Of a DNA stretch of 64,000 bases, positions 22,690-34,671 are shown in pieces. The stretch's first letter is position 1; every line of letters starts with the position of its first letter. This DNA is from Sipunculus nudus (Eukaryota > Annelida > Sipuncula > Golfingiida > Sipunculidae): positions 30,812,008 to 30,876,007 of the forward strand of contig CM049313.1 of NCBI GenBank assembly GCA_026874595.1, read 5' to 3'. Under the pieces are notes generated by a model that saw only the letters and a list, made by a program, of their open reading frames with translations, searched no databases and was not told the DNA's origin. A program made the translations under genes and the position numbers.

Positions 22690-25600
22690 AACTCGAATGC
22701 TGCCGTCTTTTATAAGAAAAAAAAAATTGGCCGGGGGGTATCCGTAAATTGCTAGCGACCAGGACAGAGGGAACCTGGGTGTCAAAGTACCAATTTGCTA
22801 GCAATTTGCGGATTGACCCTAAAAAAAATTGGCCGAGGGATATCGGCAAATTGCTAGCAATTTGCGACCTGGGCGCCACGAAGAGTGGAGGCCTGATTGT
22901 CAAAGTAGCAATTTGCTAGCAATTTGCGGGTTGACCCGGAAAAAAAATGGCGGGGGTGTCAGCAAATTGCTATAGCAATTTGCGATCTGGGCGACACGGA
23001 GAGAGGGGGCCTGGTTGTCAAAGTAGCAATTTGCTAGCAATTTGCGGATTTACCAGAAAAAAAAATTGGCCGGGGGGAATCCGCAAATTGCTAGCAATTT
23101 GCGACCTCGGCGACCATGACAGGGGGGGGGGGGGGGGGGGCCTGGGTGGCAAAGTAGCAATTTGCGACCTGGGCGCCACGGAGAGAGGGGGCCTGGTTGT
23201 CAAAGTAGCAATTTGCTAGCAATTTGCTGATTGACCCGGAAAAAAAAATTGGCCGAGGGGTATCCGCAAATTGCTAGCAATCTGCGACCTCGGCGCCCAG
23301 GAAAGAGGGGGCCTGGTTGTCAAAGTAGCAAGGTGCTAGCAATTTGCGGATTCACAAGAAAAAAAAAATTGGCCTGGGGGGAATCCGCAAATTGCTAGCA
23401 ATTTGCGACCTCGGCGACCATGACGGTGGGGGGGGGGGGGGGGTGGCTGGGTGGCAAAGTAGCAATTTGCTAGCAATTTGCGGATTGACCAAAAAAAAAA
23501 ATTGGCCGGGGGGTATCCGCAAATGGCTAGCAAATTGCGACCTGGGTGCCCAGGAGAGAGAGGGCCTGGTTGTCAAAGTAGCAAGGTGCTAGCAATTTGC
23601 GGATTTACCAGAAAAAAAAATTGGCCGAGGGGACATGGCCGACCAGGAGAGAGGGGGCCTGGGTGTCAAAGTAGCAATTTGCTAGCAATTTGTGGATTGA
23701 CCCGAAAAAAAATGACCGAGGGGTATCGGCAAATTGCTAGCAATTTGCGACCTGGGCGCCACGGAGAGAGGGGGCCTGGTTGTCAAAGTAGCAATTTGCT
23801 AGCAATTTGCGGATTTATCAAAAAAAAAATTGGCCCGGGGGTATCCGCAAATTGCTAGCAATTTGCGACCTCGGCGACCAGGACAGAGGGGGCCTGGTTG
23901 TCAAAGTAGCAATTTGCTAGCAATTTGCGGATTTAACAGAAAAAAAAAATTGGCCAGGTGGTATCCGCAAATTGCTAGCAATTTCCGACCCGGGCGCCCA
24001 GGAGAAAGGGGGCCTGGCTTCCAAAGTAGCAATTTGCTAGCAATTTGCGGATTTACCCGAAAAAAAAAATTGGCCGGGGGGTATCCGTAAATTGCTAGCG
24101 GCCAGGACAGAGGGAACCTGGGTGTCAAAGTATAGGAATTTGCGGATTGACCCGAAAAAAAATGGCCGAGGGGTATCGGCAAATTGCTAGCAATAAGCGA
24201 CCTGGGCGCCACGAAGAGAGGGGGCCTAGTTGTCAAAGTAGCAATTTGCTAGCAATTTGCGGATTGACCCGAAAAAAAAAACGGCGGGGGTGTCAGGAAA
24301 TTGCTAGCAATTTGCGATCTGGGCGACCAGGAGAGAGGGGGGCTGGTTGTCAAGGTAGCAATTTGCTAGCAATTTGCGGATTTACCAGAAAAAAAATTGG
24401 CCGAGGGATATCCGCAAATTGCTAGCAATTTGCGACCTGGGCGACCAGGAGACAGGGGGCCTGGTTGTCAAAGTAGCAATTTGCGGATTTACCAGAAAAA
24501 AAAAAATTGGCCGGGGGGTATCCGACCTGGATGACTAGGAGAGAGGGGGCCTGGGTGTCAAAGTAGCAATTTGCTAGCAATTTGCGGATTGACCCGATAA
24601 AAAAAATGGCCGAGGGGTATCGGCAAATTGCTAGCAATTAGCGACCTGGGCGCCACGGAGAGAGGGGGCCTGGTTGTCAAAGTAGCAATTTGCTAGCAAT
24701 TTGCGGATTTACCCGAAAAAAAAAAAATTGGCCGGGGGTTATCCGTAAATTGCTAGCGGCCAGGACAGAGGGGACCTGGGTGTCAAAGTGGCAATTTGAT
24801 AGGAATTTGCGGATTTACCAGAAAAAAAATTGACCGGGGGGTATCCGCAAATTGCTAGCAATTTGCTGCCTGGGCGACCAGGAGAGAGTGGGACTGCTTG
24901 TCAAAGTAGCAATTTGCTAGAAATTTGTGGATTGACCAGAAAAAAAAATGGCCAAGGGGTATCGGCAAATAGCTAGCAATTTGCGACCTGGGCGCCACGA
25001 GGAGAGGGGGCCTGGTTGTCAAAATAGCAATTTGCTAGCAATTTGCCGATTGACCCCCCAAAAAAAATTGGCCTGGAGGTATCCGGAAATTGCTAGCAAT
25101 TTGCGACCTGGGCGCCCAGGACAGAGGGGGCCTGGCTGTCAAAGTAGCAATTTGCAAGCAATTTGCGGATTTATCAGAAAGAAAAATTGCCCGGGGGGTA
25201 TCCGCAAATTGCTGGCAATTTGCTACCTGGGCGACCAGGAGAGAGGGGGCCTGGTTGTCAAAGTAGCAATTTGCTAGCAATTTGCGGATGTATCAGAAAA
25301 AAAAAATTGGCCGGGGGGTATCCGCAAATTGCTAGCAATTTGCTACCTGTGCGACCAGGAGAGAGGGGGCCTGGGTGTCAAAGTAGAAATTTGCTAGTAA
25401 TTTTCGGATTATCCCTAAAAAAAATTGGTCGAGGTGTATCGGCAGATTGCTAGCAATTTGCGACCTGGGTGCCCAGGACAGAGGGGGCCTGGTTGTCAAA
25501 GTAGATGTTTGCTAGCAATTTGCGGATTCACCAGAAAAAAAAAATTGGCCGGGGGGTATCCGCAAATTGCTAGCAATTTGCGACCTGGGCCACCTGGACA

Positions 25601-25700
25601 GAGGGGGCCTGGCTGTCAAAGTAGCAATTTGCTAGCAATTTGCGGATTTATTAGAAAAAAAATTGGCCGGGGGGGGGGCGGTATCCGCAAATTGCTCTTT
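22690..25700. repeat. ~120-bp satellite array with AATTGCTAGCAATT palindromes
   Basis: About 25 units, mostly 118-122 bp, span 3 kb. Each unit has an A run, TTGGCC + G run, a perfect 20-bp palindrome GCAAATTGCTAGCAATTTGC, then CGACCTGGGCG(A/C)CCA, GAGAGGGGGCCTGG, TCAAAGTAG and GCAATTTGCTAGCAATTTGC, where the two 9-mers are in direct order. Some units are shortened, and at least two carry extra-long G runs (near 23121-23140 and 23427-23442). Since the period is near 120, 40-residue protein-like repeats appear on both strands; these are artefacts. Confidence 0.95.
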
Positions 25701-27534
25701 AAAAACATTCCTGAGACAGAAACAAATAGAGAGTGAATTTCTTATAAAAAAAAAATCTGCGTGTGAAGGAACAGTCTTGGTCAGCCCTGGAAACTTGCCT
25801 CTCCACATAGGTGCATGCAGTGCATGCCCACAAGTGACACAGCCCTGATAGCGCTGACCTACATCCACAGACACCAGTAGCCTATTTCAGCTGTGCATGT
25901 GGGCAGTCAGGCCAGTGCTGGACAGCAGTGAGGTTGACAGATAAGATGATATAAATGAGGTGTCATTAACAAGGGCAGTCCTGTGGGGATCTTATAGAGT
26001 GTTAAGATTGTAATCCTTAGAAAGCAGCAGGGAGTACTTGATACATGTAAATTGGTAACATAAATAATTCCAGTATTCAGTTTTTATTGTTGCCTTCTTT
26101 AGAAATAAATGCATTTAATTTATTTTCATTTATAATGATAATTATATATATTTCTAGCTATTTGTACTCTATATAAGAAATCTTATTGCATGTTTCATAA
26201 ATTGAATAACTGAATGAAAATATGGAGGATTATTTTTCAAAATTTTAAAGGTAGGCTTTTAAAATGAACAGGGATGTCGAAGGGAAGGAACATAGAATAT
26301 TATAAAATAATGCTTACATTATGTTAACTAGTATGAAAATACACTAATAATTTTAATAATCCCTGCGTACTTTCCACTTGAACCACAATTGTTCTGTTAC
26401 TCATTGAATTGAATTTAATTTTCGTTTTCAAAGAAAACTGATACATTTACAATGTTCACTTCAGATTATCACTTTAGCTTATATGCAGCCCCTGTGTATC
26501 TCTCATTATAGACTATATTACTACGCACACATAACTTAGATAACTGGGCAATTTTGTCAAGCAAAAATCTGTGCAAATAATCTTTAAATTCATCTTTGTA
26601 AAGACAGGAATGTGAATGAAAGTCTTGTGTTATATATGATCACTGAAATATATAAACTAAATATGAACTATATTTCATAAGGCTTTTTTTGGCTGATACA
26701 GAGCACCACTTTAAGCCTCCACCCTAGCTGTCAATGTGGCCTTTGATAACCAGATAATACAGCTGGTCAGCTCATTAAGGGTCCTCAGGGAGGAGCATGG
26801 GCGGACTTCACAAGGATGCCGCACCCCCCAGATTTTGCCAAAATCTGGGGTGTTTTAACCCCAAATTTTTAATGGGGCTGTAGCAGCATGATTTTTATAT
26901 TAATTTTCCTAACAAGTAAAGTAATTTATCCACATTTGTTTCATACATTGTAGATCATACGCTGACGATATCAATGAAGAGCCCCGTGATTACCATAGCA
27001 TCCGTATGTTTCTACACTGAGGGAGCGAATCTTAAATCTGCTCTGCTTGATCAAAACACCGAGTCCCCCCCCCCCCCCCCAATACAAAATGCACCGTTTA
27101 AATGCCACTAGATCGAACATATCAATGATATTACGGTGAGGAGTACATTTAACTGATGATATTTTGCAGGTTATAAGCATGGATGAGCATTTTTACCATA
27201 TATTGATTGAATGTTTAGACTTTCCAGTTAATATCCACATTTTGAAGAAATATTAATGTTATAGTTATACTAAGACATTTCAGAGAGCAGTACATGAAGA
27301 AGTGGAAATTCTGATTTTTTTGTGAAAGGTGTCTCCAAATCTTGGCATTGCTTATTTAAGAATGGGCACCCTATACCTGGTGCACCTGTAATTCACTTTC
27401 AAAATTACAGGGCTCTAGAGTATATTTATATCAGTGAAAAAAGAAAAGTCAAATATTCATATTTATTTTAGGCTGAATATATAGTACAAATGTAGCAATA
27501 ATTAATATAAAAATATGTTTGTATGAATAAATAA

Positions 27535-27538
<4 letters not shown>
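25701..27538. other. A+T-rich intergenic DNA, no gene seen
   Basis: There is a C14-15 run near 27064-27080. No coding signal. Confidence 0.5.

Positions 27539-27584
<46 letters not shown>
27539..27584. repeat. (AT)n microsatellite
   Basis: Pure AT alternation follows four AATA units. Confidence 0.95.
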
Positions 27585-27586
<2 letters not shown>

Positions 27587-28416
27587 TGGATTCAGAATTG
27601 TTCGTTGGGTTTGTATTTTCGTGGAATTCGTGGGTAACCTTTATCGATGAAATTAAAAACCAAACGATCATTAGGTTAATTCAAAGTCCATCGATCCTGT
27701 ACACTAATTATCGTGTTAGCCCGCTTTTTTCGTCCATGCTACTAAATGGTACTGATTAATAAAACACAAAGAAACCGATATGTAGCCAATAAATTAAAAA
27801 AAATTAAATTGTGAGGATAGGTATTCAGTTCCATCTGGGGGAGCAAACAAACTAAGATTTCATTCGTGTCGGACTTATAAGTGACTGTGTGAATGTGCGT
27901 CTGCACCAACACTGGTATATGTGGACTTGCTCTTTATCTCATATTATCTCGCTAAAAGTCGTAGGTAAAGGTCATTTTGCCAAACTAATCTTTTTTGATT
28001 GTAAGTCTATAAGAATGTCATTATTTAAATAAAATAACCGTGCGGCAGAACATCCGTGCGGCAGAGTTAACCTAATCATGCCCCGTTTGGTGATAAGTCA
28101 CGGTCAGTTAAGCACTGTTATGAGCTGGAGCCCAGTGTAACTGTAGTCTCTTTCCCGGGATCTGCAGTCAACTAAGGGTTCAAACTGAACGAACGACATA
28201 CCAAGAAGTTTTAATTCTTTTAATTAATGAATATGCAGAATGTAAATATTGACTTCCGTTTGTTCTAATAATTCATAAAATCACAACCAGTATGTCAGTT
28301 CATCGGAGGATTTGTTCTCAAGATCGCAGACCAAATCGGACCGGGCAATTTGCCCGGCGGGGCCTAATGGTCAGACTGACGCATTATTTTCACTATATAT
28401 TATCATTGTAAATAAA
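27585..28416. other. Intergenic, no gene seen
   Basis: A short direct repeat, CCGTGCGGCAGA, occurs near 28039 and 28054. Nothing else was recognised. Confidence 0.45.
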
Positions 28417-28422
28417 GGTGAA

Positions 28423-28487
28423 TGGTAATCGTGCAATATAACGGACCCATATTTCATGGTCTCACAAAAAAGTGAGACCACATTTCA
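28423..28487 (+). repeat. Left terminal inverted repeat (65 bp)
   Basis: The outer 28 bp are perfect against the right end. Inside is a 9-bp perfect hairpin TGGTCTCAC/GTGAGACCA (28457-28480) running into CCACATTTCA. The right end has GTGTGACCACATTTCA at this place. Confidence 0.9.
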
Positions 28488-29132
28488 ATGAAAAAACTGT
28501 TTCATGTAAAAATTGAAGATCCGGCGCATCTAATGATACAATATTTTTGTATGTTTGATATAAATATATTTTGTTACAAACTGTCGAAAAAGGGTAGTTT
28601 GCTGAAAATACCAAAAATGACGTCGTGTCAAAGACGTTCTCAGCCGACGTCATGAATCCACAGTACTGTACATGCATACCATGTTAAACAAAAGGATGAT
28701 GTCTAACAAAAATTACAGTCAATATATTTTTTTATGCATAGATAGAGAGACAATTTTACCTCTAAATATCCATATTTCCCACGATTTAATAAAAGTTGAC
28801 GACGTCGTGCCGCCAAATACGTAAACATGCAACTGTCGTCTGTGAATGTATTCGACTGATCACGTTAACTCTTGCTCTATTCAGCTTTGTCTCTATGTAC
28901 GTTTTATATGTCAAATAAATATAAATTGTGTAATAAACAGTCATTTTTGTGGACAGAGTATAAAGACTACATTTTAGACATGTCATTTATCTTATTTATT
29001 TTTTTTGTCCTGTTAGATTACTTTATGTAAGGACAATCAGATGGGAACTTCCCCTCCCCATGAGTAACAGACCGATAGCCCTTAAAATCGAGACGCACGC
29101 GGGAGAAACACGGGACCATGTTGGGCATGTCA
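28488..29132. other. Non-array left part of TIR element
   Basis: No transposase-like frame was seen on either strand; frames at 28462-28677 and 28786-28986 are unrecognised. A GACGTCG...CGACGTC inverted repeat lies at about 28619-28652. Confidence 0.55.
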
Positions 29133-29635
29133 TCCATATGTGACCACATTTTATAATATTATGTATATAATACAAACTTATATGGCTGGTCAAATAAAAT
29201 GTGGTCACACCTTATTTTTGTTAATATTTATTGGTAATAAATGTGGTCACGCCATATGTGACCATATTTTACAATATTATATATTTATTACAAACTTATT
29301 TGGATGGTAAAATAAAATGTGGTCACACCTTATTTTTGTCAATATTCTTTGGTGAAAAATGTGGTCACACCATATGTGACCACTTTCTAAAATATTATAT
29401 ATTTATTACAAACTTATATGGCTTGTCAAATAAAATGTGGTCACACCTTATTTTTGTTAATATTTATTGAAAAAAATGTGGTCACACCATGTGACCACAT
29501 TTTATAATATATTAAATATCTATATATATATATATATAATACAAACTTATATTGCTGGTAAAATAAAATATGGTCACACCTTATTTTTGTTAATATTAAT
29601 TGGTAATAAATGTGGTCACACCATGTGACCACATT

Positions 29636-29676
<41 letters not shown>

Positions 29677-30000
29677 CAAACTTATATGGCCGGTCAAAAT
29701 GTGGTCACACCTTATTTTTGTTAATATTTATTGGTAATAAATGTGGTCACGCCATATGTGACCATATTTTATAATATTATATATATAATACAAACATATA
29801 TGGCTGTTCAAATAAAATGTGGTCAAACCTTATATTTGTCAATATTTATTGTAAAAAATGTGGTCACACCATATGTGACCACATTCTAAAATATTATATA
29901 TTTATTACAAACTTATATGGCTTGTCAAATAAAATGTGGTCACACCTTATTTTTGTTAATATTTATTGTAAAAAATGTGGTCACACCATGTGACCATATT

Positions 30001-30054
<54 letters not shown>

Positions 30055-32537
30055 ATACAAACTTATATGGCTAGTCAAATAAAATATGGTCACACCTTAT
30101 TTTTGTTAATATTTATTGGTAATAAATGTGGTCACACTATGTGACCACATTTTATAATATATATTATATATATATATATATATATTTAATACAAACTAAT
30201 ATGGCTGGTCAACATGTGGTCACACCTTAATTTTGTTAATATTTATTGTAAATAAATGTGGTCACGCCATATGTGACCATATTTTATAATATTATATATA
30301 TAATACAAACATATATGGCAGTTCAAATAAAATGTGGTCACACCTTATTTTTGTCAATATTTATTTTTAAAATGTGGTCACACCATATGTGACCACATTC
30401 TAAAAATTATATATTTATTACAAACTTATATGGCTTGTCAAATAAAATGTGGTCCCCCTAATTTTTGTTAATATTTATTGTAATAAATGTGGTCACACCA
30501 TGTGACCACATTTTATAATATATTAAATATATATATATATATATATATAATACAAACTTATATTGCTTGTCAAATAAAATGTGGTCATACCTTATTTTTG
30601 TAAATAATTATTGGTAAAAAATGTGGTCACACCTTATGTGACCACATTTTATAATATTCTATATATAATACAAACTTATATGGCTGGTCAAATAAAATGT
30701 GGTCACACCTTATTTTTGTCAATATTTATTGTGAAATAATGTGGTCACACTGATGTGACCACATTTTATAATATTCTATTTATAATACAAACTTATATGG
30801 CTGGTCAAATAAAATGTGGTCACACCTTAGTTTGTCAATATTTATTGTGAAAAATATGGTCACCCCATATGTGACAACATTTTATAATATTAAATATATA
30901 TAATACAAACTTATATGGCTGGTCAAATAAAATGTGGTCACACCTTATTTTTGGCAAAATTTATTTTAAAAAATGTGGTCACACCATATGTGACCACATT
31001 TTATAATATTCTATTTATAATACAAACTTATATGGCTGGTCAAATAAAATGTGGTCACACCTTCATTTTTGTCAATATTTATTGTAAAAAATGTGGTCAC
31101 ACCATATGTGACCACATTCTAAAATATTATATATTTATTACAAACTTATTTGGCTGGTAAAATAAAATGTGGTCACACCTTATTTTTGTCAATATTCTTT
31201 GGTGAAAAATGTGGTCACACCATATGTGACAACATTTTATAATATTCTATTTATAATACAAACTTATATGGCTGGTCAAGTAAAATGTGGTCACAACTTA
31301 TTTTTGGCAAAATTTATTTTTAAAAAAGGTGGTCACACCATATGTGACCACATTTTATAATATTCTATATATAATACAAACTTATATGGCTGGTCAAATA
31401 AAATGTGGTCACACCTTATTTTTGTCAATATTCTTTGGTGAAAAATGTGGTAAGACCATATGTGACAACATTTTATAATATTCTATTTATAATACAAACT
31501 TATATGGCTGGTCAAGTAAAATGTGGTCACAACTTATTTTTGGCAAAATTTATTTTTAAAAAAGGTGGTCACACCATATGTGACCACATTTTATAATATT
31601 CTATATATAATACAAACTTATATGGCTGGTCAAATAAAATGTGGTCACACCTTATTTTTGTTAATATTTATTGGTAATAAATGTGGTCACACCATATGTG
31701 ACCACATTTTATAATATTCTATATATAATACAAACTTATATGGCTGGTCAAATAAAATGTGGTCACACCTTATTTTTGTCAATATTTATTGTGAAAAATG
31801 TGGTCACACCATATGTGACAACATTTTATAATATTCTATATATAATACAAACTTATATGGCTGGTCAAATAAAATGTGGTCACACCTTATTTTTGTCAAT
31901 ATTCTTTGGTGAAAAATGTGGTCACACCATATGTGACAACATTTTATAATATTCTATTTATAATACAAACTTATATGGCTGGTCAAGTAAAATGTGGTCA
32001 CAACTTATTTTTGGCAAAGTTTATTGTACAAAATGTGTTCACACTATGTGACCATTTTTTATAATATTCTATATATAATACAAACTTATATGGCTGGTCA
32101 AATAAAATGTGGTCACACCTTATTTTTGTTAATATTTATTGGTAATAAATGTGGTCACACCATATGTGACCACATTTTATAATATTCTATATATAATACA
32201 AACTTATATGGCTGGTCAAATAAAATGTGGTCACACCTTATTTTTGTCAATATTTATTGTGAAAAATGTGGTCACACCATATGTGACAACATTTTATAAT
32301 ATTCTATATATAATACAAACTTATATGGCTGGTCAAATAAAATGTGGTCACACCTTATTTTTGTCAATATTTATTGTGAAAAATGTGGTCACACCATATG
32401 TGACCACATTTTATAATATTCTATTTATAATACAAACTTATATGGTTGGTCAAGTAAAATGTGGTCACAACTTATTTTTGGCAAAGTTTATTGTACAAAA
32501 TGTGTTCACACTATGTGACCATTTTTATAATATAAAA

Positions 32538-32602
<65 letters not shown>

Positions 32603-33812
32603 CAAACCTATATGGCTTGTCAAATGAAATGTGGTCACACCTTATTTTTGTTAATATTTATTGTTAATACAAACTTATATGGCTGGTCAAATAAAATGTG
32701 GTCACAACTTATTTTTTTATTGGTAAAAAATATGGTCACACTTATGTGACCACATTTTATAATATTCTATTTATAATACAAACTTATATGGCTGGTCAAA
32801 TAAAATGTGGTCACACCTTCATTTTTGTCAATATTTATTGTAAAAAATGTGGTCACACCATATGTGACCACATTCTAAAATATTATATATTTATTACAAA
32901 CTTATTTGGCTGGTAAAATAAAATGTGGTCACACCTTATTTTTGTCAATATTCTTTGGTGAAAAATGTGGTCACACCATATGTGACAACATTTTATAATA
33001 TTCTATATATAATACAAACTTATATGGCTGGTCAAGCAAAATGTGGTCACAACTTATTTTTGGCAAAATTTATTTTAAAAAATGTGGTCACACCATATGT
33101 GACCACATTTTATAATATTCTATATATAATACAAACTTATATGGCTGGTCAAATAAAATGTGGTCACAACTTATTTTTTTATTGGTAAAAAATATGGTCA
33201 CACTTATGTGACCACATTTTATAATATATTATTTATAATACAAACTTATATGGCTGGTCAAATAAAATGTGGTCACACCTTCATTTTTGTCAATATTTAT
33301 TGTAAAAAATGTGGTCACACCATATGTGACCACATTCTAAAATATTATATATTAATTACAAACTTATTTGGCTGGTAAAATAAAATGTGGTCACACCTTA
33401 TTTTTGTCAATATTCTTTGGTGAAAAATGTGGTCACACCATATGTGACCACATTTTATTATATTCTATATATAATACAAACTTATATGGCTGGTCAAATA
33501 AAATGTGGTCACACCTTATTTTTGTCAATATTTATTGTGAAAAATGTGGTCACACCATATGTGACAACATTTTATAATATTCTATATATAATACAAACTT
33601 ATATGGCTTGTCAAATAAAATGTGGTCACACCTTATTTTTGTCAATATTTATTGTGAAAAATGTGGTCACACCATATGTGACCACATTTTATAATATTCT
33701 ATTTATAATACAAACTTATATGGCTGGTCAAGTAAAATGTGGTCACAACTTATTTTTGGCAAAGTTTATTGTAAAAAATGTGTTCACACTATGTGACCAC
33801 ATTTATAATATA

Positions 33813-33860
<48 letters not shown>

Positions 33861-34510
33861 CAAACTTATATGGCTTGTCAAATAAAATGTGGTCACACCT
33901 TATTTTTGTTAATATTTATTGTTAAAAATGTGGTCACACTGATGTGACCACATTTTATAATATTCTATTTATAATACAAACTTATATGGCTGGTCAAATA
34001 AAATGTGGTCACACCTTAGTTTGTCAATATTTATTGTGAAAAATATGGTCACCCAATATGTGACAACATTTTATAATATTATATATATATAATACAAACT
34101 TATTAGGCTGGTCAAATAAAATGTGGTCACACCTTATTTTTGTCAATATTCTTTGGTGAAAAATGTGGTCACACCATATGTGACCACATTTTATAATATT
34201 CTATATATAATACAAACTTATATGGCTGGTCAAGTAAAATGTGGTCACAACTTATTTTTGGCAAAATTTATTTTAAAAAATGTGGTCACACCATATGTGA
34301 CCACATTTTATAATATTCTATATATAACACAAACTTATATGGCTGGTCAAATAAAATGTGGTCACAACTTATTTTTTTATTGGTAAAAAATATGGTCACA
34401 CTTATGTGACCACATTTTATAATATTCTATTCTATTTATAATATAGATTTATTATATATTTATAATACAAACTAATATGGCTGGTCAAATAAAATGTGGT
34501 CACAACTTAA
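29133..34510. repeat. ~118-bp satellite array inside TIR element
   Basis: About 45 units. A consensus unit has ATGTGGTCACACC, an A+T-rich spacer of ~30 bp (TTATTTTTGTCAATATTTATTG), then an inverted pair ATGTGGTCACACCATATGTG/ACCACATT, then ~45 bp with TATAATACAAACTTATATGG and CTGGTCAAATAAA. Every unit therefore has three GTGGTCAC sites, one reversed. Regular 118-bp spacing is clear from 31169 to 31640. Larger blocks repeat too: 32698-32925 resembles 33160-33387. The left third is more diverged than the right two thirds. Open frames up to 186 codons are artefacts of the array. Confidence 0.95.
29520..33858. repeat. (AT)n tracts at a fixed position in some array units
   Basis: Expanded AT tracts occur near 29522-29540, 29640-29672, 30005-30052, 30165-30186, 30526-30550, 32540-32599 and 33816-33857. 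Each lies between TTTATAATAT and AATACAAAC, where other units have a short TATATATAA. Confidence 0.9.
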
Positions 34511-34600
34511 TAATGTCATTCATTATAACTATTATGTTAGTATAACAAAAAATGTTGTAACGTAATGCGGACGAACTTTATCATGCAAAAAAAAATTTAG

Positions 34601-34665
34601 TGAAATGTGGTCACACTTATTTGTGAGAGAGAGTAACATGGGTCCGTTATATTGCACGATTACCA
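34601..34665 (-). repeat. Right terminal inverted repeat (65 bp)
   Basis: It begins TGAAATGTGGTCACACTT and ends CACGATTACCA. The inner TGTGGTCACA equals the motif that recurs throughout the neighbouring array. Confidence 0.9.
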
Positions 34666-34671
34666 GGTGAA

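Larger units (their letters stand above)
28417..34671. mobile_element. 6.24-kb TIR element carrying a satellite array
   Basis: The body spans 28423-34665. Its ends are 65-bp inverted repeats: the outer 28 bp (28423-28450 and 34638-34665, starting TGGTAATCGTGC) are identical, and by eye 57 of 65 bases match overall. Both sides are flanked by GGTGAA (28417-28422 and 34666-34671), a 6-bp target duplication. About 86% of the body is a 118-bp tandem array; the left 0.65 kb and right 0.1 kb are non-array. No transposase was found, so it is probably non-autonomous. Known groups with 6-bp duplications include Polinton/Maverick, IS3EU and Dada; the ends seen here do not settle which, if any. Confidence 0.85.

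Noticed and set aside
22690-25700. Possible CRISPR-like array
   Set aside because: The units are tandem with no unique spacers, and the setting is eukaryotic. The same holds for the 83-bp and 118-bp arrays.
22947-25736. Frames with 40-residue repeats (IASNLRPGRPGERGPG-like) on both strands
   Set aside because: The 120-bp unit is divisible by three, so any open unit gives a repeated peptide. Both strands and several frames are open, which argues against coding.
29231-34386. Many long plus-strand frames (up to 186 codons) with a repeated VTPYVTTFYNIL-type protein
   Set aside because: They follow the 118-bp satellite in all three frames; three units (354 bp) return to the same frame. This is array periodicity, not coding selection.
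28423-34665. Assignment of the TIR element to Polinton/Maverick on the 6-bp duplication alone
   Set aside because: Polintons have much longer TIRs and encode polymerase and integrase; none is present, so the class is left open.
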